64,000 nt of DNA from Pedobacter aquae (GCF_008195825.1 NZ_CP043329.1:2294001-2358000); one strand, 5' to 3'; positions 1 to 9,885 are shown, counted from the stretch's first letter. Notes: generated by a model not told the origin, from the letters alone. Translations and numbers: made by a program.

Positions 1-14
1 AAAATCTCTCCCCG

Positions 15-140
15 GCACTCGTTTGCAATGAGTACTTAAAATGGACTTTCGATTTTTCCTATCCCAAAAACTAGATTATGTAGATGACAACCTCTCATTG
101 CGCTCGTTTGCAACGAGTGCTTAAAATGGACTTTCGATTT
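15..140. repeat. Upstream REP-like direct repeats
   Basis: Two copies of a roughly 41-base unit lie at 15-57 and 100-140. Each starts with an imperfect palindrome built on CTCGTTTGCAA and continues into an identical tail containing TTAAAATGGACTTTCGATTT. They sit directly upstream of a REP-associated transposase and share the CTCGTT/AACGAG hairpin core with the repeats downstream of it. This fits REP sequences mobilised by their neighbouring transposase; the mobilisation itself is inference. Confidence 0.7.
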
Positions 141-180
141 CATCGAATTTTCTATAATTTTAAATATCAAGCTCAAGCCT

Positions 181-753
181 ATGTCGCATCAATACCGTGT
201 AAAAACTCAAGATCAAATTCATTTTATAACTTTTACAGTTGTAGATTGGGTAGATATATTTATTAGACCAGCCTATAAAAAAATCATCATTAACTCTTTA
301 AAATACGCACAAGAAAATAAAGGATTAGAACTTTATGCGTGGTGCTTAATGACTAATCATTTACACCTGCTAGTTTCTATTAAAGAGCCTTTCCAATTAT
401 CAGACTTTGTTAGAGATTTTAAGAAATTCACTAATAAAGAAATCATTAAGTTAATGGATGCTGAGCATGAAAGTAGAAGAGATTGGATGTTATACCGCTT
501 TAGTTACCACGCTAAGTTTAACAATAGAATTAAAGATTATAAAGTTTGGCAAGATGGCTATTATACTATTGAATGTTTCAATCATCATATCCTAGCTCAA
601 AAACTAGATTACATACACAATAATCCTGTAAAAGCTGAAATTGTAGCTCTACCAGAAGAATATTTATATAGCTCTGCAAAAAACTACTTAAATGAAAAAG
701 GCCTTTTAAATGTTATAAAAGTTGATACTAGCTTTAGTGATTTTATGAAATAA
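181..753 (+). CDS. REP-associated tyrosine transposase (IS200-like Y1 family)
   Basis: A 190-residue Y1/HUH single-strand transposase of the REP-associated (RAYT) type. The HUH motif is visible as NHLHLLV near residue 59. The C-terminal helix has the family pattern QDGYYTIECF...KLDYIHNNPVKAEIV, with the candidate catalytic tyrosine in the YY pair. Length is normal for RAYTs and the frame is intact. Repeats with a CTCGTT/AACGAG palindrome flank it on both sides, as expected for a domesticated transposase that processes REP hairpins. No IS-type left and right ends are visible, so it is probably a single-copy RAYT and not an autonomous IS. Confidence 0.88.
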   Translation: MSHQYRVKTQDQIHFITFTVVDWVDIFIRPAYKKIIINSLKYAQENKGLELYAWCLMTNHLHLLVSIKEPFQLSDFVRDFKKFTNKEIIKLMDAEHESRRDWMLYRFSYHAKFNNRIKDYKVWQDGYYTIECFNHHILAQKLDYIHNNPVKAEIVALPEEYLYSSAKNYLNEKGLLNVIKVDTSFSDFMK

Positions 754-932
754 CGATGCAATCATTAAACCAGATGAAGCACTCGTTACAAACGAGCGCA
801 AGAAAAAACTTATGAAATAACGATGCAATCTTTAAACCAGATGAAGCACTCGTTACAAACGAGCGCAAGAAAAAATAACCATGCAATCGTTAAACCAAAT
901 GAAGCACTCGTTGCAAACGAGTGTGAGAAAAA
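745..932. repeat. Downstream REP-like repeat array (three units)
   Basis: Three imperfect tandem units of about 57-66 bases occupy roughly 745-806, 811-875 and 876-932. Each contains ACCATGCAATC or ACGATGCAATC, then AAACCA, then a hairpin core GCACTCGTTACAAACGAG, then an A run. The first unit includes the last codons and stop of the transposase gene, and part of that gene tail (ATGAAATAACGATGCAATC) is duplicated in the second unit. The array therefore grew by duplication of the transposase 3' end plus its REP. Confidence 0.75.
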
Positions 933-936
933 ACCC

Positions 937-1908
937 CTAAGAATCCAGTTTCATCAGCTTTTTAAAAGCGATATTTACTTCATCTCCTTTGGCTAAAGGT
1001 ATAAAATCAAAATCATAAGATAAGATGGTTTTATCTTCAGCAATATATTCTACTTCTTGATACAAGCCTCCAAAATGAACTGATTTTACTTTAGCAGTCA
1101 TCCCATCTTGATTTACAAAAACATCTTGCGGATAAACAGCATATTTACCATTCTCTAAAAAAGATAAACCATTTAAAATATTGGCTTTACCAATTAACTG
1201 TGCAACATAAGCATGCTGTGGTTCGTAATAAATCTCCTGGGGTTTACCTTCCCTAACCACTTTTCCATCTTTCACAATCACCAATTTATCTGATAGTGAT
1301 AGACCATCACTAGGATCATGAGAAACCATGATGACTGTTATCTTCAAGAAACGAGCTAAACGCTCTATATCATCTCTTAATTGCTTCTTTAAAATGGTAT
1401 CAACCTGACTAAAAGGTTCATCTAACAATAATACCCTAGGCTCTGTAATTACAGCTCTTGCTATTGCAACACGTTGCTGCTCGCCACCGCTTAGCTCCAC
1501 AATTTTTTTATACGCTAAATGGTCTATCCTCAAGAACTCCATGGTTTGCATGGTTAAATCTCTTTTAACTTCTAAATCTGTATTAGAAAGTAAAGACGAT
1601 ATATTATCATAAACCCTAGCATAAAGGTTTAAGGTAAGCTCTTGCGTAACCATTTTCATTTCATCATGCCCTGGTATTAGCTTTTCTGTGGGCCCAAGTA
1701 CGCGTTTACCTTCAAAAAGAACTTCGCCCCCTTGCGGTATCAGATAACCATAAATTAACTTTAATAAAGTTGTTTTACCACTACCACTTTCCCCTACAAT
1801 ACTTACAATTTCACCTTCATTAATTTCAAGATTAATTCCCGAAACGCCAGAATGGGTAGCATCTGTAAAGTTTTTATAGATATTGTGAACAGTTATTAAA
1901 GGAGTCAT
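937..1908 (-). CDS. ABC transporter ATP-binding protein
   Basis: A 323-residue cytoplasmic ABC ATPase. Walker A is GESGSGKTT near residue 40, the Q-loop lies in MVTQELTL, the signature is LSGGEQQRVAIARA, Walker B is VLLLDEPF, and the switch histidine is in MVSHD. The region after about residue 240 is an accessory domain like the TOBE-type tail of polyamine and iron(III) importer ATPases. I chose ATG at 1908 (MTPLITVHNIYKNF) over the longer frame starting at 1980, because the extra 24 residues are not family-like and overlap a terminator. No permease or binding protein is adjacent, so the substrate is unknown. Confidence 0.85.
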   Translation of the reverse strand: MTPLITVHNIYKNFTDATHSGVSGINLEINEGEIVSIVGESGSGKTTLLKLIYGYLIPQGGEVLFEGKRVLGPTEKLIPGHDEMKMVTQELTLNLYARVYDNISSLLSNTDLEVKRDLTMQTMEFLRIDHLAYKKIVELSGGEQQRVAIARAVITEPRVLLLDEPFSQVDTILKKQLRDDIERLARFLKITVIMVSHDPSDGLSLSDKLVIVKDGKVVREGKPQEIYYEPQHAYVAQLIGKANILNGLSFLENGKYAVYPQDVFVNQDGMTAKVKSVHFGGLYQEVEYIAEDKTILSYDFDFIPLAKGDEVNIAFKKLMKLDS

Positions 1909-1965
1909 ATTCTTGATTACTGGGTAAATATAACTATCGCATCGGTAAAAAAAAGAATTAAACAA

Positions 1966-1992
1966 AAAGCCCCGCAACAATTACGGGGCTTT
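1966..1992 (-). terminator. Rho-independent terminator after the outer-membrane protein gene
   Basis: A perfect 9-bp stem AAAGCCCCG/CGGGGCTTT with a 9-base loop. On the minus strand it is followed by a T-rich stretch. It lies just past the stop of the 2015-2830 gene and upstream of the ABC ATPase start, so it separates the two transcripts. Confidence 0.85.
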
Positions 1993-2014
1993 ACACACAT
2001 CATTTTATGAAGGA

Positions 2015-2830
2015 TTAGAATCCGAAGGTTAATCCGAATGAAAGATTTTTATAGCCTTCTAAACCCGGAGCTGTATTATCTGCAAATACATCATTAAAGT
2101 AGTATTTAAAGAATAAACCTGTACCACCATAACCTAATCTAACATTAGCTCCGTATCTAAATTGGGTGAAGTTATAATCGTCTTTAACTTTAATTTTCTC
2201 GCCACCATCTGTCTTTTGTTTCACTTTACCATCTATTAAGAACCCTACTTCAGGACCAGCTACAAAAGAGAATCTGTTCTTGTGCTTATCCTGCTTACTT
2301 CTATATTCAAAATATAGAGGCACTCTTAAATATCTACTAGAAAATCTATTCTTTTCTAGATTGGTTTCTGATGAAGGATCTGCAGTTAAAACTGCTGCAT
2401 CTGGCCTAATGGTAACATCTCTTTCTAACCTGATATGGTTCCAATCTATACCTCCAGCCAAAGCAATTTTGAAATTAGGATTAAATCGTACACCAAACTG
2501 AAGTAAATCAAAACCAACAGTATGGGTTTTCCAGTTATTATTTTCTAAAAAATCATAACTAGAAGGGAAACCAAAATCACTACCATTGTGGTATTTGCTT
2601 AAACCAATATCAAAATGCTCGATATTTAATCCAAAGCTTACTTTTGGAAAACTACCTTTATTATCTTTTTTGGTAGAATCTGTTTTACCAATATGGATAT
2701 TTACACCCTCTTTACTGATTTCTACCTGGGCGTTTTTTTCTTTCTTTACAACGGTAGAATCTGTTGCTTGTGCCTGCGCCAACTGGGCGAAGGAAAACAC
2801 TGTACAAGCTATAAGTATTAATTGTTTCAT
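2015..2830 (-). CDS. Outer-membrane beta-barrel protein (porin-like)
   Basis: A 271-residue secreted protein with a signal peptide (about residues 1-20, ending AQA). A charged, low-complexity linker follows, then alternating aromatic/polar strands (FGLNIEHFDIGLS, RYGANVRLGYGGTGLFFKYYF) and a C-terminal strand ending in Phe (LSFGLTFGF), typical of outer-membrane barrels. It resembles the generic Bacteroidota outer-membrane beta-barrel family (PorT/OmpW-like size). It is the last gene after a sigma factor and a membrane-anchored partner, so it may be a target of that sigma/anti-sigma pair. The specific function is unknown. Confidence 0.75.
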   Translation of the reverse strand: MKQLILIACTVFSFAQLAQAQATDSTVVKKEKNAQVEISKEGVNIHIGKTDSTKKDNKGSFPKVSFGLNIEHFDIGLSKYHNGSDFGFPSSYDFLENNNWKTHTVGFDLLQFGVRFNPNFKIALAGGIDWNHIRLERDVTIRPDAAVLTADPSSETNLEKNRFSSRYLRVPLYFEYRSKQDKHKNRFSFVAGPEVGFLIDGKVKQKTDGGEKIKVKDDYNFTQFRYGANVRLGYGGTGLFFKYYFNDVFADNTAPGLEGYKNLSFGLTFGF

Positions 2831-2836
2831 GATTTT

Positions 2837-3589
2837 TTAGTCTTTTTTATATTTAAAGAGTCCTAGATTAATTCCTGTTATTTCTATATCACTTTCATCA
2901 GTTTTACTGATTTTGAGTACTTTATTTTCTCTCTTATCTACTTTAGCGATAACAAAGTTTACTAAATCGCCTACAGATCTTATTCTTTCTTGCTGATTGC
3001 TACTTTCATCTTTGCTACTACTTAAAGAAGACAACATAGTTGATTTAATTTTATTAGTTTTTACTGTATTTTCTTCTTCAAGAAGCATCAACTCTGTTAC
3101 TGTAATTCTTTTTACAGGCTCTGTACGTGTGGCGGCAAACTCTTGCTCGGCCTCAGGATTTTCTGTTTGTATGGAAGCTAAATAGTTCTCTTGCGAGTTA
3201 CTTTCTTCTGTTGTATTTGGAGTTTCCTCTTGCGCTACACGACTAACAGTTTCTACTTTAGCCTCAGCCGGCTGAGTATTAGTAATAACTTCATCAATCG
3301 TATTGACAGCATTATTTTGAGCGATAACCCTATCACCTTCTTCAACAGCTGGTTTGCCTTTTAGCATAATTTGTTCTTGCGGTTTGTTCCATAAAAGTAA
3401 ACCTAAGCCAAAAACCACTACCACACTTGCTGCTGCCATCCACAGAAAAGGAACTTTTTTGCGCTGCATTGGCTTAACAGATAGTTGTTCTTCTATTTTA
3501 GACCAACTTGAAACTGATGGCTCTACTTCATAATCTGTAAATTTAGATTTGAATAAAAGATCCAATTCTTTATCCGACATGGGTTCCAT
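2837..3589 (-). CDS. Single-pass membrane protein, probable anti-sigma factor
   Basis: A 250-residue protein with a short cytoplasmic N-terminus (residues 1-45, SDKELDLLFKSKF and SSWSKIEEQL), one membrane helix at about 47-67 (FLWMAAASVVVVFGLGLLLW) and a long polar periplasmic region. This layout and the N-terminal pattern are common for Bacteroidota proteins encoded right after an ECF sigma factor. Its start overlaps the sigma gene end by 20 bases (11 if the second ATG at 3580 is used), suggesting translational coupling. No zinc-finger motif is seen. The anti-sigma role is inferred from context and topology. Confidence 0.65.
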   Translation of the reverse strand: MEPMSDKELDLLFKSKFTDYEVEPSVSSWSKIEEQLSVKPMQRKKVPFLWMAAASVVVVFGLGLLLWNKPQEQIMLKGKPAVEEGDRVIAQNNAVNTIDEVITNTQPAEAKVETVSRVAQEETPNTTEESNSQENYLASIQTENPEAEQEFAATRTEPVKRITVTELMLLEEENTVKTNKIKSTMLSSLSSSKDESSNQQERIRSVGDLVNFVIAKVDKRENKVLKISKTDESDIEITGINLGLFKYKKD

Positions 3590-4142
3590 AACTGTTTCCC
3601 TCCATTTTTAAAATTTGTTCTCTTAATATGGCTCTGGCTCTACTGAGTTGAGACTTTGAGGCCCCTTCTGTAATGCCTAGCTCTTTTGCTATTTCTTTGT
3701 GCGAGTATCCTTCTATTGCATACATGTTAAATACTAGTCTGTAACCGTCAGACAGGTTTCTAATCAGCCTCATCAAATCGGCAATATTTAGTCTACTCAT
3801 ATCAAACGCTGTTGATGCTTGGTGATCATGTGTTTCATCTATATCAACAACATTTAAACTTCTTAAATTTTTGCGGTACACTTCTATAGAAGTATTTACC
3901 ATAATTCTTCTTATCCAGCCTTCAAACGAACCTTCTCCGCGGTAAGCGTTTATATTTCTAAACACCTTTACAAAAGCAGTTTGCATCATGTCTTCTGCTT
4001 CAAACTGGTCTTTGGCGTAGCGCATACAAACACCTAGCATTTTGGATGACATCATCTTATAGAGTAACTCTTGATAACGTCGTTCGCCTGCTTGGCATCC
4101 TTGAATAATTTCTTCTTGAGCGTATTTGTGCTGCAAATTCAT
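3570..4142 (-). CDS. RNA polymerase sigma-70 factor, ECF subfamily
   Basis: A 190-residue ECF sigma factor. Region 2 is visible in MLGVCMRYAKDQFEAEDMMQTAFVKVFRNI (about residues 35-64). Region 4 carries the helix-turn-helix GYSHKEIAKELGITEGASKSQLSRARAIL (about 144-173). Length and motif spacing are normal. It is first in an apparent operon with a membrane-anchored partner and an outer-membrane protein, so it probably controls a cell-envelope regulon and is held by the downstream membrane protein. The signal sensed cannot be read from sequence. Confidence 0.9.
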   Translation of the reverse strand: MNLQHKYAQEEIIQGCQAGERRYQELLYKMMSSKMLGVCMRYAKDQFEAEDMMQTAFVKVFRNINAYRGEGSFEGWIRRIMVNTSIEVYRKNLRSLNVVDIDETHDHQASTAFDMSRLNIADLMRLIRNLSDGYRLVFNMYAIEGYSHKEIAKELGITEGASKSQLSRARAILREQILKMEGNSYGTHVG

Positions 4143-4210
4143 CGTGTTATATGAGGTAGATGATGAATTTGTAAGATTGGTTGCATGAGGGTTTAATTTT
4201 TTTTAAAACA

Positions 4211-5728
4211 TCATGAACTTTGTATGATTTGCAAGATTTCATCAACATAAGTTCTGTTGTTTGCCAATCTTGGAACCTTGTGTTGCCCGCCTAATTTCCC
4301 TTTCTGTTTCAACCATTTATAGAAAGTATTATCTGGGGCAATATGTACAGTTGGCCTTCTTAAAGCCATATCTTTAAATCTTTTAGCGTCATAATCAGAG
4401 TTTACTTCGCGTAAAGTATTATCTAAAATATCAACAAACCTATTAAACTCGTTAGGTTTCTTTTCAAATTCTATAATCCATTCATGACCGCCAGCTTCAT
4501 TCCCTTGGAAATAAATTGGACAGGCAGTATAATCTTTAATAATTGCATTGGTCTCCGCACAAGCTTTAGTGAGTGCCTTTTCAGCATTATCTATAATAAC
4601 CTCCTCACCAAATGCATTAATAAAATGTTTAGTTCTTCCAGTTATTTTTATTCGGTAAGGGTCTAATGAAGTAAACTTTACTGTATCACCAATAACATAC
4701 CTCCATAAACCGGCATTGGTACTGATGATGATAGCGTAATTTTTATTAAGCTCAACCTCGCTTAGGGATAATGTCTTAGGATTTTCTTCATCAAAATGCT
4801 CCATTGGTAAAAACTCGTAGTAAATACCATAGTCTAACATCAACAATAAGTCTTTATCTTCACTTTGATCTTGTATCCCAAAAAAGCCTTCTGATGCATT
4901 GTAGGTTTCTAAGTAAAACATCTGCTCGTTAGGAATAAGCATTTTAAATTGTTCCTGATAAGGCTCAAAATTTACAGCACCATGTACATAAAGCTCTAAA
5001 TTAGGCCAAACTTCCATCAAGTTATTTTTACCTGTAAGTTCTAATACGCGTTTTGCCAAAACGATAGTCCAAGTAGGTACGCCGGCAATATTGGTTACAT
5101 TAACATCCATGGTTGCTCTGGCCATCTTTTCTATCTTCTCCTCATAATTATCCATTAAGGCGATAGACATATCAGGTGTACGCATCATTTCTGCCCATAT
5201 AGGCAAGTTTTTTATGATAACGGCAGATAAATCTCCATAGAAAGAATCAGGGCTTAATTGATTGATTTGATGGCTACCACCTAACACCAAACTTTTACCA
5301 GTAAACATCTTAGCATCTGGTCTATTATTACAATAAATAGCCAGCATATCTTTACCCCCTTTAAAATGACATTCTTCTAAAGCTTCTTCACTTACAGGGA
5401 TAAATTTACTTCTATCGCTAGTGGTGCCAGATGATTTGGCAAACCATTTAATTTCTGATGGCCATAGTATATTCTGCTCGCCTTTTAGCATTTTTTCAAT
5501 AAAAGGCTTAAGGGTATCATAGCTTTGTAGCGGTACACGCTCTTTAAATTGGCGCTCGTTTTCTATTGATTTATAATCATAAAGCTTCCCCCACTCTGTA
5601 TTTTCTGCAGAGTTTATCAAAGTATTTAGCCATTCTTCTTGTACTTCATTAGGATATTTCATGAAAAGCTCTATCTGGTGCATACGCTTTTTCATTATCC
5701 AGTTAAGAAAAGAATTTACAATTGTCAT
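4211..5728 (-). CDS. GH3 auxin-responsive-promoter family protein
   Basis: A 505-residue member of the bacterial branch of the GH3 acyl-adenylate-forming family. Plant members conjugate amino acids to carboxylates such as auxin; bacterial roles are largely uncharacterised. Visible motifs are the phosphate-binding loop FAKSSGTTSDRSKFIP near residue 91, YNASEGFFGIQ near 277, and the ATP-binding pattern YRYVIGD-like LWRYVIGDTVKF near 342. It is full length with no signal peptide. It stands alone upstream of lptB, with a gap of about 40 bases. Confidence 0.88.
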   Translation of the reverse strand: MTIVNSFLNWIMKKRMHQIELFMKYPNEVQEEWLNTLINSAENTEWGKLYDYKSIENERQFKERVPLQSYDTLKPFIEKMLKGEQNILWPSEIKWFAKSSGTTSDRSKFIPVSEEALEECHFKGGKDMLAIYCNNRPDAKMFTGKSLVLGGSHQINQLSPDSFYGDLSAVIIKNLPIWAEMMRTPDMSIALMDNYEEKIEKMARATMDVNVTNIAGVPTWTIVLAKRVLELTGKNNLMEVWPNLELYVHGAVNFEPYQEQFKMLIPNEQMFYLETYNASEGFFGIQDQSEDKDLLLMLDYGIYYEFLPMEHFDEENPKTLSLSEVELNKNYAIIISTNAGLWRYVIGDTVKFTSLDPYRIKITGRTKHFINAFGEEVIIDNAEKALTKACAETNAIIKDYTACPIYFQGNEAGGHEWIIEFEKKPNEFNRFVDILDNTLREVNSDYDAKRFKDMALRRPTVHIAPDNTFYKWLKQKGKLGGQHKVPRLANNRTYVDEILQIIQSS

Positions 5729-5767
5729 AATGGGTTATTGGCTACCTTGAATATAAGAGATATAAAT

Positions 5768-6508
5768 TTAAACTTTAAAATTCTTGATTTTAAGTACAAA
5801 ATGCTGGCCTAAATAAAATTTTCTAGCCATTTCATTATCTGCAATTTCTTGCGGAGTACCAGCAAGCATAATTTTACCTTCTGCTAATAAGTAAGCTCTA
5901 TCTGTAATAGATAAGGTTTCGTTCACATTATGATCGGTAATTAAGATCCCAATATTGCGGTGTTTTAGTCTGGCAACAATAGTTTGAATTTCTTCTACCG
6001 CAATGGGGTCTACCCCAGCAAATGGCTCATCTAGTAAAATAAACTTTGGGTCTGCAGCTAAAGCTCTGGCAATTTCTGTTCTTCTTCGCTCGCCACCCGA
6101 TAATAAATCGCCACGGTTTTTTCTTACTTTATGAAGGCTAAATTCATCAATAAGTTGTTCTAATTTATCTTTTTGTTCTGCCTTAGATAGTTGCGTCATT
6201 TCTAAAACAGCCTTAATATTATCCTCAACCGTAAGTTTTCTAAAAACAGAAGCTTCTTGCGCCAAATAACCAATTCCCTTTTGCGCTCTTCTGTACATAG
6301 GGTCTTGGGTGATATTTTCATCCTCTAAAAAAACATTGCCTTCATTTGGTCTTATTAAACCCACTATCATATAAAATGAAGTTGTTTTTCCGGCTCCATT
6401 TGGACCAAGTAACCCTACAATTTCACCCTGGCCTACATGAAAAGAAACGTTATTTACAACAGTTCTTTGCTTATATTTTTTAATTAGATTTTCTGCTCTT
6501 AATATCAT
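5768..6508 (-). CDS. lptB: LPS export ABC transporter ATP-binding protein LptB
   Basis: A 246-residue ABC ATPase that powers lipopolysaccharide extraction from the inner membrane with LptFG. Motifs are Walker [10 protein letters not shown] near residue 35, signature [16 protein letters not shown], Walker [14 protein letters not shown] and switch region ILITDHNV. The [31 protein letters not shown] segment is characteristic of LptB over other ABC ATPases. It ends with a short basic tail. The gene starts 10 bases after the recJ stop, so the two are probably cotranscribed. Confidence 0.92.
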   Translation of the reverse strand: MILRAENLIKKYKQRTVVNNVSFHVGQGEIVGLLGPNGAGKTTSFYMIVGLIRPNEGNVFLEDENITQDPMYRRAQKGIGYLAQEASVFRKLTVEDNIKAVLEMTQLSKAEQKDKLEQLIDEFSLHKVRKNRGDLLSGGERRRTEIARALAADPKFILLDEPFAGVDPIAVEEIQTIVARLKHRNIGILITDHNVNETLSITDRAYLLAEGKIMLAGTPQEIADNEMARKFYLGQHFVLKIKNFKV

Positions 6509-6518
6509 AAATTTTAAC

Positions 6519-8219
6519 CTAATAGGTTTTAATGCCTTTTATGTTTAATTGTATAGAACGTTTATCTTTCCATACATTTTCTTCTATGGTGTAACAAATA
6601 TCAAAAGGAATACCTCTGTTAATTTGCTCTAAAAAATCTCCATGACCAAAGGCTATACAATCAAAAACCTGACTATCTTTTTGCCTAACACTCATTTTTA
6701 AATGGTTATTACCAACAATAGAACCATAGCCGTACGAATATACATTTCTACTGATAAAAACAGGTGCCATGTTTTGAGGACCAAAAGGAGCAAATTGTTT
6801 TAATATCCTAAAAAATTTAGGTGTAATATCTTTTAAATCAATACACTTTTCCGCCTCTATTACTTGCATCAACATATCATCTGTGATAGTAGCCGATACA
6901 ACTTCTTCAAATTTATGGATGAAAGCAGGCAAGTTTTCTGGTTTCATGGTTAAACCTGCTGCGTATTTATGTCCGCCAAATTGCTCTAACAAATCGCTAC
7001 ACTCGCATAAAGCTTCGTACAAATCATATCCTAAAACAGACCTTGCGGAGCCTGCTATATGTCCGTTAGACTGTGTCAAAACAATAGTTGGGCGATAATA
7101 TTTCTCTGTTAACCTACTCGCTACAATTCCTATCACACCTTTATGCCAAGTCTCATGATAAACAACGGTTGATTTTCTTTTTTCCATTTCTGGAGAGTTT
7201 AAAATCATGTTAAGAGCTTGCTCTGTAATATTATTATCAAACTCTTTACGTTCAGAATTTTTGAGGTTAATGATAAAGCCCGCATCTTCTGCTAATTGTG
7301 TTGATGAGGCAATTAAAAGTTTAACAGCTTGTTTAGCATCATCAATTCTACCAGCAGCATTAATTCTGGGGCCTATAGAAAAAACAATATCTGTGATGGT
7401 AAAATCATCGGCCTTGCCAGATAATTCTATCAAAGCTTTTAAACCGTTACATGGCTCTGAGTTAAGCTTCTTTAAACCATAATGCGCTAAGATTCTATTT
7501 TCACCTGTAATAGGGACAATATCTGAGGCGATACTTACCACTACCAAATCCAAGTATTTTAGAACCTTCTCTTGTGGTATATCATTTCTAGATGCAAAAG
7601 CTTGAATTAATTTAAAGCCTAAACCACACCCAGAAAGCTCTTTGTATGGATAATTACAATCTTTACGTTTTGGATCTAAAACAGCTATAGCATCCGGAAT
7701 TTCGTCTCCCGGTAAGTGGTGGTCGCAAATGATAAAATCTATTCCCTTTTCCTTCGCATACTCAACCTTATCAATAGATTTGATACCGCAGTCTAAAGCT
7801 ATAATAAGGCTTATACCATGATGAGCGGCATAATCAATCCCTTGTGTTGATATACCGTAACCCTCCACATATCTATCTGGAATATAATAAGTTAGATGAG
7901 GGTATAAATCTTTAAAAAACGAATAGGTTAAAGCTACGGAGGTTGTACCATCTACATCATAATCTCCATAAATTAAAATATGCTCTTGATTTTTGATGGC
8001 TCTTTGTATTCTGGATACAGCTTCCTCCATCCCATTCATTAAAAATGGGTCATGCAAATCATCCAAAGAAGGTCTAAAAAATAGTTTAGCTTGCTCAAAA
8101 GTTTTAATGCCTCTGGCAACCAACATTTGGGCTAAAATCTCATCTATATTTAACTCTTCTGATAGTAAGTTAACAGTTTCTAAATCTTGTATCGAATGCT
8201 CTACCCACCTTTTTTCCAT
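6519..8219 (-). CDS. recJ: Single-stranded-DNA-specific exonuclease RecJ
   Basis: A 5'-3' ssDNA exonuclease of the DHH superfamily used in recombination and repair. The catalytic motifs are [28 protein letters not shown] and the later DHHA1 region [12 protein letters not shown] place the start at ATG 8219 (MEKRWVEH), giving 566 residues; the frame stays open to 8252 but the additional 11 residues are not family-like. On the opposite side, a divergent hydrolase gene begins about 100 bases away. It is followed closely by lptB. Confidence 0.93.
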   Translation of the reverse strand: MEKRWVEHSIQDLETVNLLSEELNIDEILAQMLVARGIKTFEQAKLFFRPSLDDLHDPFLMNGMEEAVSRIQRAIKNQEHILIYGDYDVDGTTSVALTYSFFKDLYPHLTYYIPDRYVEGYGISTQGIDYAAHHGISLIIALDCGIKSIDKVEYAKEKGIDFIICDHHLPGDEIPDAIAVLDPKRKDCNYPYKELSGCGLGFKLIQAFASRNDIPQEKVLKYLDLVVVSIASDIVPITGENRILAHYGLKKLNSEPCNGLKALIELSGKADDFTITDIVFSIGPRINAAGRIDDAKQAVKLLIASSTQLAEDAGFIINLKNSERKEFDNNITEQALNMILNSPEMEKRKSTVVYHETWHKGVIGIVASRLTEKYYRPTIVLTQSNGHIAGSARSVLGYDLYEALCECSDLLEQFGGHKYAAGLTMKPENLPAFIHKFEEVVSATITDDMLMQVIEAEKCIDLKDITPKFFRILKQFAPFGPQNMAPVFISRNVYSYGYGSIVGNNHLKMSVRQKDSQVFDCIAFGHGDFLEQINRGIPFDICYTIEENVWKDKRSIQLNIKGIKTY

Positions 8220-8326
8220 ATATTTGCGCAATGTAACACAGTAAAGATACAATAATCAACAAGCTCCATAAAAAAGATTTGTAAGCTATTGATTATGTCT
8301 TATTTAAATTACAAAAAACTAGCATT

Positions 8327-9100
8327 TTGGAAATAATAGCACTTAACGAAGGTTCGTATTCTGTAGATTCATCAAAGAAATTTATCCCCTTTGACCCTAG
8401 TATTCATAAAGCAAGCGAAAGACCAGCTTCATTGTTTATACATATCAATCCGTTTTTGATTAAAACCGAAAAAGAATTACTTATTCTAGATACAGGTTTG
8501 GGTTATAATGATGAAAAGGGGAATCTTATTTTACATGAGAATATTAAAAAAGCAGGTTATCATCCAGATGATGTGACCAAAGTGCTCATGTCTCATTTAC
8601 ATTATGACCACAGCGGCGGCATGGTTTGGGATAAGCAGGGTAAGTTAGAGCCTAGTTTTGCAAATGCAGAATATATTATCCAACAAGGCGAGTGGGAAAC
8701 GGCTTATGCCAAGCAATCATCCTCCTACAAAACAGAAATTTTTGATGTGATACAAAGATCTGGTCAGGTTCATTTTATTGAAGGAAACGGAATCTTAACA
8801 GATGAAATTAGCTATGAGCTAACCGGTGGACATTGCGAATATCATCAAGTTTATCATATCAAAAATGATGAGCATGAAATCTTTTTTGGTGGAGATGTGG
8901 TACCTGAGCCCGAACAATTACAAAGAAATTTTATTGCTAAGTATGATTACGATGGAAAGCTAGCTAAAGACTTAAGAACAGAGTATGGAAAAAAGGCTGC
9001 CATAAACAATTGGATATGCTTATTTTACCATGCCAAGAACAGGGCTATTGGCACAGTTAAAGAGGATGAACAAGGTAATATAAGAGTAGACGCTTTTTAG
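8327..9100 (+). CDS. MBL-fold metallo-hydrolase
   Basis: A 257-residue metallo-beta-lactamase-fold hydrolase. The zinc motif HxHxDH is in SHLHYDHSGG (near residue 90). Further ligands are plausible in TGGHCEYHQ, FFGGDVVPEP and YHAKNR. There is no signal peptide, so it is probably cytoplasmic. The only sensible start is TTG at 8327 (MEIIALNEGSY); no ATG precedes the conserved N-terminal strand. Its stop overlaps the stop of the convergent receiver-domain gene by 4 bases. The substrate is unknown; the family includes lactonases and thioesterases. Confidence 0.82.
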   Translation: MEIIALNEGSYSVDSSKKFIPFDPSIHKASERPASLFIHINPFLIKTEKELLILDTGLGYNDEKGNLILHENIKKAGYHPDDVTKVLMSHLHYDHSGGMVWDKQGKLEPSFANAEYIIQQGEWETAYAKQSSSYKTEIFDVIQRSGQVHFIEGNGILTDEISYELTGGHCEYHQVYHIKNDEHEIFFGGDVVPEPEQLQRNFIAKYDYDGKLAKDLRTEYGKKAAINNWICLFYHAKNRAIGTVKEDEQGNIRVDAF

Positions 9101-9507
9101 CTAATACCTAAGCTTTGATACAAATCTTGAATTTTTTCTATGGTTAAAGGTTTAGAAATAAACCTGTTAACAGTAGGATATGTTTTAGATTTACTGATAT
9201 CATCATTATAAACAGATGATGACAACATATTAATTACAATCTTTTTTGATATTTGATGAGTTACGGCAGCATATTCTTCTAAAAACTCCCAGCCATTCAT
9301 GATAGGCATGTTAATATCTAAAAAAATAATATCTGGAAGATCTTTTTGATTATTTAATCTAGATGTTATATAATTTATACCTTCCTGACCATTTAAACAA
9401 GTAGAAACTCTTGCTCTAGGCGGTATCTTGTCTATTAATTTAGCGGCTATAAAATTATTGATTTCGTCATCATCAATAATTAAAATATGTAACGTTTCAT
9501 CTATCAT
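9097..9507 (-). CDS. Stand-alone response regulator receiver domain
   Basis: A 136-residue CheY-like protein with no output domain. Acidic residues are at the N-terminus (LIIDDDEINNF), the phospho-acceptor aspartate is in DIIFLDINMPIMNG (near residue 64), a serine sits at the switch position in MLSSSVY, and the conserved lysine is in FISKPLT. Such single-domain regulators in Bacteroidota usually act in phosphorelays with hybrid or PAS kinases. The partner is not encoded next to it; the nearest kinase gene is about 1 kb further along the minus strand. Confidence 0.9.
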   Translation of the reverse strand: MIDETLHILIIDDDEINNFIAAKLIDKIPPRARVSTCLNGQEGINYITSRLNNQKDLPDIIFLDINMPIMNGWEFLEEYAAVTHQISKKIVINMLSSSVYNDDISKSKTYPTVNRFISKPLTIEKIQDLYQSLGIS

Positions 9508-9837
9508 ATCTGGGCTCTTCTACGAAAGCTTAAAAATAAAGTTTTAATGATTTCAAAGCATATTAAACTCATTAATAATTATCCCGCTATTATAACTATT
9601 AATATTTATAGATACACTTTAAAATAGTTTCAAGTTTTATACCATAAAAGCATTTTTCTAGATAATTAAGATTTTAAATTGATATTATCTTGCTTAAAAG
9701 ATTTAAAGACCATATTAAAAAGGCATATTATTTATAAGCTTATTAAATCAAATAAAAAAACGCCTCTTTTTTGATTATTATAATACCCAAAATGGGGAAT
9801 TTGAGAATTTTATTCTACAATATAAGGCAAAAAAAAA
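9508..9837. other. AT-rich intergenic stretch, no gene seen
   Basis: About 330 bases of very AT-rich DNA between the receiver-domain gene and the terminator of the YceI gene. All frames are broken by stops. I see no hairpin of note and no clear promoter with both boxes. It presumably carries the receiver gene's promoter. Confidence 0.5.
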
Positions 9838-9862
9838 GAGGCTAGCTTTAATAGCTAGCCTC
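9838..9862 (-). terminator. Terminator of the YceI gene
   Basis: A perfect 10-bp stem GAGGCTAGCT/AGCTAGCCTC with a 5-base loop, followed on the minus strand by a T run (the A tract at 9830-9837 of the given strand). It lies 24 bases past the YceI stop. Confidence 0.88.
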
Positions 9863-9885
9863 TCATACTTTATAATAGAAATATT

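Noticed and set aside
84-266. 60-residue open frame overlapping the upstream repeats
   Set aside because: It runs through the REP-like repeat and into the transposase gene in another frame, with no protein-like pattern.
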